DNA of 64,000 bases, from contig CAJTVI010000007.1 in the NCBI GenBank assembly GCA_910579545.1, positions 6,126 through 70,125 of the forward strand. The letters are read 5' to 3'. Source of the stretch: an uncultured Oscillospiraceae bacterium (GTDB lineage: Bacteria; Bacillota; Clostridia; Oscillospirales; Ruminococcaceae). This document shows positions 58,616-64,000 of this stretch, in pieces (the stretch's first letter is position 1; each line of letters starts with the position of its first letter). A model generated the notes under the pieces. That model searched no databases. It had not been told where the DNA came from and saw nothing but the letters and a program-made list of their open reading frames with translations. The position numbers and the translations under genes are program-made.

Positions 58616-59221
58616 TATAGCTTTAATTGCTCCTTTGGCGTGAATACGAACTACGCTAACCTCATCGTGCGTTGCTATATATTCTAATTTTTCTAAATAT
58701 GGCCGCACAAACTCGGGCTCTCGTTTTCCCAATACCCGAAACATCTCTGGTGCTTCTATTCGGACTCTTTCGTTTTCATCGTTAAGAAGCTCTGCGAATA
58801 TTGTCAAACAATCTTTATATACCGTTGGTGTATTTGTCGCAATGTTTTCAGAAGCCCATATAAAGCTCAACCGTACATTAGGGCTTTTATCTTCTGCCAA
58901 GGTAAATAGTTCCTCAAAACAAGGGGCAACAAGCTTGTAATCTGCTCTGCCAATTCGTCCTAAAGCATTAGCGGTACGCTCTCTTAATAAGTCATTTTCC
59001 GAAACGATAAAAGAGGCAATTTCTTTTGTATATGGTGCGACTTCCTGCGGATATATCAATCCCATCTCTCCAAGCAGCCACATTGCTTTAGCCGTTATTT
59101 TGGGAGATTGATTTTTAAGTAAAGAAGCTACATAGGAGATATTTTGTTTCCAAATAGTTTTATCTTTTGTCAGTTGACCAAGTTCACGATATAATCTTTC
59201 ATCCACCAGCGTTGTCGTCAC
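58589..59221 (-). CDS. HEAT-repeat protein
   Basis: A 210-residue, all-helical protein with four or five HEAT-like repeats (KAMWLLGEMGLIYPQEVAPY, RTANALGRIGRADYKLVAPC, RIEAPEMFRVLGKREPEFVRPY, RIHAKGAIKAIRQ). HEAT proteins of this size act as protein- or DNA-binding scaffolds; some are immunity or DNA alkylation-repair-like. The GTG at 59221 is the first start but its ribosome site is close; GTG at 59206 is an alternative. The C-terminal codons and stop lie inside the perfect palindromic element. Confidence 0.7.
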   Translation of the reverse strand: MTTTLVDERLYRELGQLTKDKTIWKQNISYVASLLKNQSPKITAKAMWLLGEMGLIYPQEVAPYTKEIASFIVSENDLLRERTANALGRIGRADYKLVAPCFEELFTLAEDKSPNVRLSFIWASENIATNTPTVYKDCLTIFAELLNDENERVRIEAPEMFRVLGKREPEFVRPYLEKLEYIATHDEVSVVRIHAKGAIKAIRQKAGSSV

Positions 59222-59243
59222 CTTTCCTTATTATCTCGTTTTT

Positions 59244-59272
59244 GAGACAGAGGAATCATCCCCTTGCCTCCC
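59244..59272. repeat. Immunity-island palindromic element, right boundary copy
   Basis: GAGACAGAGGAATCATCCCCTTGCCTC, a degenerate single copy at the junction where GC content rises again. Confidence 0.6.
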
Positions 59273-59344
59273 AGACGCCCCGCGCCGGGTGGCCCTGCGC
59301 CGCGCTGGCGGCCGTGGTATCGGGCGCGGCGCGCCCCGCCCGCC

Positions 59345-62300
59345 TTACTCCGGCTGCCGGCCCTCGCGTTTTTCCTCCCGCAGGGTGTAAAGGGCCGGCA
59401 CCACCGCTAAGGTGAGCACGGTGGAGCCCAGGAGGCCAAACAGCAGCACGCTGGCCATGGGGGCGGTCATGGCGTCGCCGCCGGCCACCAGCGGCACAAG
59501 GCCGATGCAGGTGGTGATGCTGGAGAGCATGATGGGCCGAAAGCGCTGGCGCACCGCCGCGCGGCAGGCCTGCCGGATGCCGGCCCCGGCCGCCCGCTCG
59601 GCGTCGATGACCTCGATGAGCAGGATGCCGTTGTTGACCACGATGCCAAACAGGCTTACCAGCCCCAATAGGGCCATGACCTGGATATCCATGCGGAAGA
59701 GCCAGAGCCCAAAGCAGCAGCCGATGAGGCTTAAGGGGATACTGGTGAGCACGTTGAGCGGCTTTGCGAAATCCCGGAACTGGAAGAGCAGGATGAGATA
59801 GATCACCAGCACGGCCACCAGCGCCGCCACCCCCAGGTTTTGGATGAGGGCCAGCATGTTGGCGGTCTCGCCCCGGCCGGTCACGGTCATGTCGCCAAGG
59901 TCGATCTGGTCCAGCAGTTCGGCCTTGAGCTGGCTTTCGAGCCGGGCGGCGGCGTAGCCCGGCAGCACCCCGGCCAGCACGTTGACCGACCGCCGGCCGT
60001 TGTAGTGGTTGATCTGGGGCACGGTGGGCTGTAAGGCCACCTCGGCCACCTGGCCCAGCAGCACCCTTGTGCCGGCCTGGCTGGCCGAGATGGGCAGGGC
60101 CAGCAGGTCGTCGAGGCTCTGCACATTGGTCCGCACCACAATGTCCATCTCGCTGCCGCCCACCGTGTAGCTGCTGGCGGCGGCCCCCATCAGGCTGGTG
60201 TTGATCTGCTTGGCCACGTCGTACTTGAGCAGCCCGTAGCCCGAAAGCCGCTCGCTGTCCAGCAGCACCCGGTATTGGTACTGGGGCACCACGGCGGTGT
60301 CCCGCACATTGTCGGCGCCGGGCATGGCGGCCAGCGCCTGGCGCATCTGCTGGGCCAGGGCGTTGATCTGGTTGGTGTCCGACCCGGTGACCGTGAGGGT
60401 GATGGTGGCGTCGGTGGGCATGGAATACTCAAGGCATTTTACCTCGATCTCCGCCCCCGGCACCACCGCGTCCAGGGCGGCCTGCAGCTGGCGCATGGCG
60501 GTTTCGGGCTCGTCGTATTTAGCGTATTCCTCCTCGTTGAGCTCCAGCATGATCTGGGCGTGGTTGGCCGCCGGCTGCAGGGTGGGCACCGTGAGGAAAA
60601 AGCTGGGCAGCCCCTGCCCCACGCAGGCGGTGGTGTGGGCCACGAGGGGATGGGCCTTGAGCGCCGCTTCGATCTCGCTGACCAGCCGGTCGGTGGCGGC
60701 AAGGCTGAGGGTCTCGCCTTTGACGTTGACATACATCACCGGCTTTGCCGCGTAGGGGAAGAACTGCAGCCCCAGCCCCAGCGCCAGCGCCACCGCCACC
60801 CCTAAGGTGGAAAAGGCCAGCGCCAGGGTGCGGCGGGGGGCGCGCATGGCAAGCTCGGAGATGCGCACAAACAGCCGGCGCAGCGCACTTTGCCGCTCGG
60901 CCCGGGCCTGTTTTTCGGGTTTGAAAAAGCTGTAGGCCAGCACCGGGATGCCCAGCATGGCCACAAAATAGCTGGCGGTGAGGGCCGCGATGACCACGGT
61001 GGGGATGGTGCCGGCCACCTTGCCCACCGTGCCGGGCACAAAGTAGATGACGCTGAAGGTGACCACGGTGGTGAGGGTGCTGGTGAGCACCGGCACCGCG
61101 GTGACCCGTACCGCCCCGACAATGGCCGCCGTGCGCTCGATGCCGGCATTGAGGTTTTGCTGGATGGCCTCGCTGATAACGATGGCGTTGTCCACCAAAA
61201 TGCCAAGGCTTACGATGAGGGCGGCGATGGAAACGAACTGGAACTCCAGCCCCAGCGCCCACATGACGATAAAGGTGATGAGGATGCTCATGGGCAGCGC
61301 CACGCTGATGACGAGCGCGTTGCGCAGCTGCACCCCAACCAGCACCACCACCATGATGAGCAGTACGCTCTCGAGCAGGTTGACGATAAAGCCGTTGATG
61401 TTGTTCTCGATGGCCTCGGGGGCGTACATCACCTCGTGGAAGGCGAGGCCGGCGGGCATTCCGGTCCGCAGCTCATCCAGCGTTTTGCGCAGGCTGCGCC
61501 CCACGTTGACCGCGTTGCGCCCCTCCTCGATGCGGCCCACCAGCAGCACCGCGTCCTGGCCGTCCTGTAAATAATAATAATCGTCCGCCCGCTCGATAAA
61601 GACGCTGGCAAGGTCCCTGAGCTTTACAAAGGAGAGGCTGTCCTCGGCGCCACCGACGACGAGGTTTTCAATGTCGGCCAGGCTCTCGAAGAGGGCCGGG
61701 GTGGACACCGTGACGCTGCCGCCGGCATAGCCGATGCTGCCCGAGGGGATGTTGAGGTTCTGGGCCTGCACAAGGCCCAGGATGTTCTCGATGGAAACGC
61801 CGTAGAGCCGCAGCTGCTCGATGTCCGCCTCCACCACCACCTGCCGCTCCTGCCGGCCGGCCACCGTGACCGAGGCGACCCCCTCCACCTGCTCGAGCCG
61901 GGCCTTGACCGAATCGGCATAGGCCTCGAGGTCCTGCGGGGTGTACCCTTGCCCCGAAAGGCTGATGATAAAGGCATTGTCCGACACAAGGTCGGTGCGC
62001 ACGGTGCTGGCCATGCAGGTGGCGGGCAGGCTGGGCTGCACATCCTCCACCGTCTGGCGCAGCTTGGTCTCGACCTCGTCGATGTACACATCGTCCTTGT
62101 ACATCACGGTGATCACGCTGGCCGACTCCATGCTCATGCTGGCGGTGTACTGCACCCGGTCCAGCCCGGCCAGGGCGTCCTCTAACTTGTTGGTGACGAA
62201 CTGCTCCACATCCTCGGGCGAGGCGCCGGGGTAAACGGTGGTGATGACCGCCGCGGCCACCACCGCGCTGGGGTTTTCCTGCTTGGGGATTTTATAATAG

Positions 62301-62386
62301 GCCAGCAGCCCGGCCAGGGCGATGAGCAGCATCAAAAATACCACGATGCGCCGGTTTTTTAAGAGAACGGTCAAAAAACGCTCCAT
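59345..62386 (-). CDS. RND family efflux permease (HAE1/AcrB-like)
   Basis: A 1013-residue inner-membrane pump with 12 helices and two large exported loops. Family motifs include an N-terminal helix, YPGASPEDVEQFVTNKLEDAL, ALPMSILITFIVMWALGLEFQ, the proton-relay segment LGILVDNAIVISEAIQ with Asp about residue 392, and in the second half VSLFGIVVNNGILLIEVIDAER. In Gram-positive anaerobes such pumps export lipids, bile-like compounds or drugs. Its start follows the adaptor gene by a few bases, so the two form one unit. Confidence 0.93.
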   Translation of the reverse strand: MERFLTVLLKNRRIVVFLMLLIALAGLLAYYKIPKQENPSAVVAAAVITTVYPGASPEDVEQFVTNKLEDALAGLDRVQYTASMSMESASVITVMYKDDVYIDEVETKLRQTVEDVQPSLPATCMASTVRTDLVSDNAFIISLSGQGYTPQDLEAYADSVKARLEQVEGVASVTVAGRQERQVVVEADIEQLRLYGVSIENILGLVQAQNLNIPSGSIGYAGGSVTVSTPALFESLADIENLVVGGAEDSLSFVKLRDLASVFIERADDYYYLQDGQDAVLLVGRIEEGRNAVNVGRSLRKTLDELRTGMPAGLAFHEVMYAPEAIENNINGFIVNLLESVLLIMVVVLVGVQLRNALVISVALPMSILITFIVMWALGLEFQFVSIAALIVSLGILVDNAIVISEAIQQNLNAGIERTAAIVGAVRVTAVPVLTSTLTTVVTFSVIYFVPGTVGKVAGTIPTVVIAALTASYFVAMLGIPVLAYSFFKPEKQARAERQSALRRLFVRISELAMRAPRRTLALAFSTLGVAVALALGLGLQFFPYAAKPVMYVNVKGETLSLAATDRLVSEIEAALKAHPLVAHTTACVGQGLPSFFLTVPTLQPAANHAQIMLELNEEEYAKYDEPETAMRQLQAALDAVVPGAEIEVKCLEYSMPTDATITLTVTGSDTNQINALAQQMRQALAAMPGADNVRDTAVVPQYQYRVLLDSERLSGYGLLKYDVAKQINTSLMGAAASSYTVGGSEMDIVVRTNVQSLDDLLALPISASQAGTRVLLGQVAEVALQPTVPQINHYNGRRSVNVLAGVLPGYAAARLESQLKAELLDQIDLGDMTVTGRGETANMLALIQNLGVAALVAVLVIYLILLFQFRDFAKPLNVLTSIPLSLIGCCFGLWLFRMDIQVMALLGLVSLFGIVVNNGILLIEVIDAERAAGAGIRQACRAAVRQRFRPIMLSSITTCIGLVPLVAGGDAMTAPMASVLLFGLLGSTVLTLAVVPALYTLREEKREGRQPE

Positions 62387-62392
62387 GCTTTT

Positions 62393-64000
62393 TCAGCCCT
62401 CCCCGCCGGGGGCCGCCGGCACGGCCGGTTCACCGCCGGGGGCCGCCGGCACGGCATCCCCGCCGCCCAGCACCTCCACCGGGCTGCCGCTGCGCACCAT
62501 CTTCATCCCCTCGCTGATCACCAGCCCGCCCTCGTGCAGGCCGGTGACCAGCACCATGTCGTTGGAGAGCTCGGCGATCTGCACGTTGCGGCGCACGGCA
62601 CGGCCCTCCTCCACCAGATAGACATAGTCCTCCCCGTCGTTGAGGATGACCGAGAGGGGCAGCCAGACCCCGGTGCGCTGGCCCAGCTGCAGCTCCACCG
62701 TGGCCATGCTGCCGAGATAGACGGTGCCGGAATCCGCCCCGATCGAGACGTCCACCGGGTAGGTGCGGGTGGCCTCGTCCGGCAGAACGGAGATCGAGGC
62801 GATGCAGCCGGCATAGCCCTGGCCGTCGAGGGTGACGGCGGCGGGCATGCCGGGGGCCAGCTCCCGCACGTCGCTTTGGGACACGCCGAACCGCACCACC
62901 GTATCCCGGCTGCCCAGCACCAGCACCGGGGCCAGGGGGGTGGCAAGGCTGCCCTCGCTGGCCACCACCGTGACCACATACCCATCCGCCGCGGCGCGCA
63001 GCCTGCAGTCCTCAACGGCCTCGAGGGCGGCCTCGTAGTTGCGCTGGGCGCTGTCATAGTTGGCCTGGGCCTGGTCCAGGGCGGTGTCGGCGGCCTCCAG
63101 CCGCTCCTTCTGGGCCTTTGCCTCGGCCGAGCCCTCCCCCTGGGCGGCCAGCGCGTCATAGGCGGCCTGGGCCGCGGTCCGCTCGCTCTGGGCGGCCGAA
63201 AGCTCGGCCTGGGCCTCGGCAAGGCCGAGGTTTGCCTGGGCGGCAACAAGGTCGGTACGGGCGGTGGAAAGGGCAATGCGGGCGGCGTCCAGTTTGTTCT
63301 TTGCCGCGGCCAGATCGCTGCCGGCCGGCGGAGTCTCAAGCGCGGCTTGCTCTTCCTCCAGTTTTTTCTGCGCTTCATCGGCCTTTTTCTGCAAATCCGC
63401 GTCCCCCGGCGCAGCATCCAGTTCGGCCCTTGCCGCGTCCAGCGCCTGTTGGGCATCGGTCACCCTGGCCTGCTGGGCCGCGCAGGCCGCGTCATACGCC
63501 TGCTGCTTCTCGTCAAACTCTTTTTGCGCCTTGTCCACCGCCGCCTGCTGGGCCGCCAGCGCCGCGTTGATGGAATCAAGGTTTTGCTGCGCCGCCGCCT
63601 CCCGCGTTTTGGCGGTTTGCAGCCGGCCGCGGGCGGCGTTCAGTTCCCCCTCTGAGGCGCCGCCCCGGGCGTATTCATAGTCCTCCAGCGCCCGGTCGTG
63701 GCTGCGCTGGGCGCTCTCAAGGCTGCGGGCGGCGGTGTCGCGCAGCTGCTCGTAGTTTTCGGCCTGGCGCACCGCGTCCGAGTCGTCCAGTTCGGCCAGC
63801 AGCTGCCCGGCCGTGACCGCATCCCCCTCGGCCACATGGATCGTTTTGACCTCGCCCACCGTGCCGGCGGCAACCTGCACCAGTTCGGCCGGCTGCACAA
63901 GGCCGGTGTAGCGCAGGGCCACATCCCCCGCCGTGGGCGACACCTCGATGACCCGCACGGTGTAGGCCCGCTCGGCGGGCTGGCTGGACGCGGCCCCGCC
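62393..64000 (-). CDS. RND efflux adaptor (membrane-fusion protein), N-terminus beyond the window
   Basis: At least 535 residues; the frame is open to the last base. The lipoyl-like barrel half starts VVQVAAGTVGEVKTIHVAEGDAVTAGQLLAELDD, in the usual order before the hairpin. A very long alpha-helical coiled coil follows (about 70-280 of the visible part, rich in Ala, Gln and Glu). The second lipoyl half is GYVVTVVASEGSLA, and beta-barrel and membrane-proximal domains follow (TGVWLPLSVILNDGEDYVYLV). The hairpin is longer than in typical AcrA proteins. It ends in a Gly/Ala/Pro tail and bridges the pump to the envelope. Confidence 0.88.
   Translation of the reverse strand, partial: GGAASSQPAERAYTVRVIEVSPTAGDVALRYTGLVQPAELVQVAAGTVGEVKTIHVAEGDAVTAGQLLAELDDSDAVRQAENYEQLRDTAARSLESAQRSHDRALEDYEYARGGASEGELNAARGRLQTAKTREAAAQQNLDSINAALAAQQAAVDKAQKEFDEKQQAYDAACAAQQARVTDAQQALDAARAELDAAPGDADLQKKADEAQKKLEEEQAALETPPAGSDLAAAKNKLDAARIALSTARTDLVAAQANLGLAEAQAELSAAQSERTAAQAAYDALAAQGEGSAEAKAQKERLEAADTALDQAQANYDSAQRNYEAALEAVEDCRLRAAADGYVVTVVASEGSLATPLAPVLVLGSRDTVVRFGVSQSDVRELAPGMPAAVTLDGQGYAGCIASISVLPDEATRTYPVDVSIGADSGTVYLGSMATVELQLGQRTGVWLPLSVILNDGEDYVYLVEEGRAVRRNVQIAELSNDMVLVTGLHEGGLVISEGMKMVRSGSPVEVLGGGDAVPAAPGGEPAVPAAPGGEG

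Noticed and set aside
59222..59344. Possible gene between the island and the RND pump
   Set aside because: Only a degenerate palindromic element and GC-rich sequence are present; no frame with a start site is visible.

Overview
The window looks like the chromosome of a GC-rich, anaerobic, gut-type Firmicute, probably Clostridia of the Oscillospiraceae/Ruminococcaceae kind. The evidence is a six-subunit Rnf complex, a flavodiiron (FprA-type) protein, an EFR1-type ferredoxin-flavodoxin, GHKL/LytTR signalling and Gram-positive gene families such as DUF6440, DUF3781 and the PepV-like dipeptidase, together with strong AAGGAGG-type ribosome sites. Promoters are TTGACA/TATAAT-like, often with an extended TG. 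I assign the group from gene content only. I saw no tRNA, rRNA or CRISPR array.

Layout. Bases 1-3144 hold the tail of a membrane protein, an AgrC/AgrA-like two-component pair and two small proteins. Bases 3145-6928 hold a zinc-dependent phospholipase C family protein, a very hydrophobic membrane protein and an MGMT-like protein lacking the usual cysteine motif. Bases 6925-14413 (minus) hold a Na/Pi cotransporter-like protein and a tightly overlapping phosphate operon, pstSCAB-phoU-phoB-phoR, behind a candidate Pho box. A low-GC methyltransferase at 14.7-15.4 kb is flanked by a 40-bp direct repeat of the 3' end of the next gene. After a dipeptidase comes the rnfCDGEAB operon (18.4-23.3 kb). 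Then follow small redox and housekeeping genes: DUF3781, EFR1 ferredoxin, YitT-like, murC, zinc ribbon, sigma factor and fprA.

Bases 31.3-53.8 kb (minus) form one long capsule or exopolysaccharide locus. It has an initiating polyprenyl-phosphate sugar transferase, six glycosyltransferases plus a DUF6492 protein, a Wzx flippase, a Wzy-like polymerase, a UDP-glucose dehydrogenase, a GDP-mannose to GDP-L-fucose pathway (manC, gmd, fcl), a GT10 fucosyltransferase, a radical SAM enzyme and an acyltransferase-kinase fusion. Together these predict a fucosylated, uronic-acid-containing surface polysaccharide.

Bases 53.9-59.3 kb are an AT-rich island unlike everything around it. It holds a PBECR2-like toxin-domain remnant and a run of small genes resembling orphan immunity genes: a soluble protein, a lipoprotein, a membrane-anchored protein, a CPCC-type protein, a frameshifted FG-GAP-like protein, an Imm11/DUF1629-like protein and a HEAT-repeat protein. 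Palindromic elements built on GACAGAGGGACGGTTC lie at both ends and in most of the gaps between genes, and several genes begin or end inside them. I read this as a cassette-like toxin/immunity array and regard it as the most interesting part of the window. A candidate structured RNA sits at its left edge. The window ends in an RND efflux pump and its adaptor, which is cut by the window edge.

Repeats are a second theme: a 3-copy ~140-bp palindromic element, five short GC-rich palindromes near gene ends, and three tandem arrays (57 bp x3, 19 bp x6, 45 bp x2.3).
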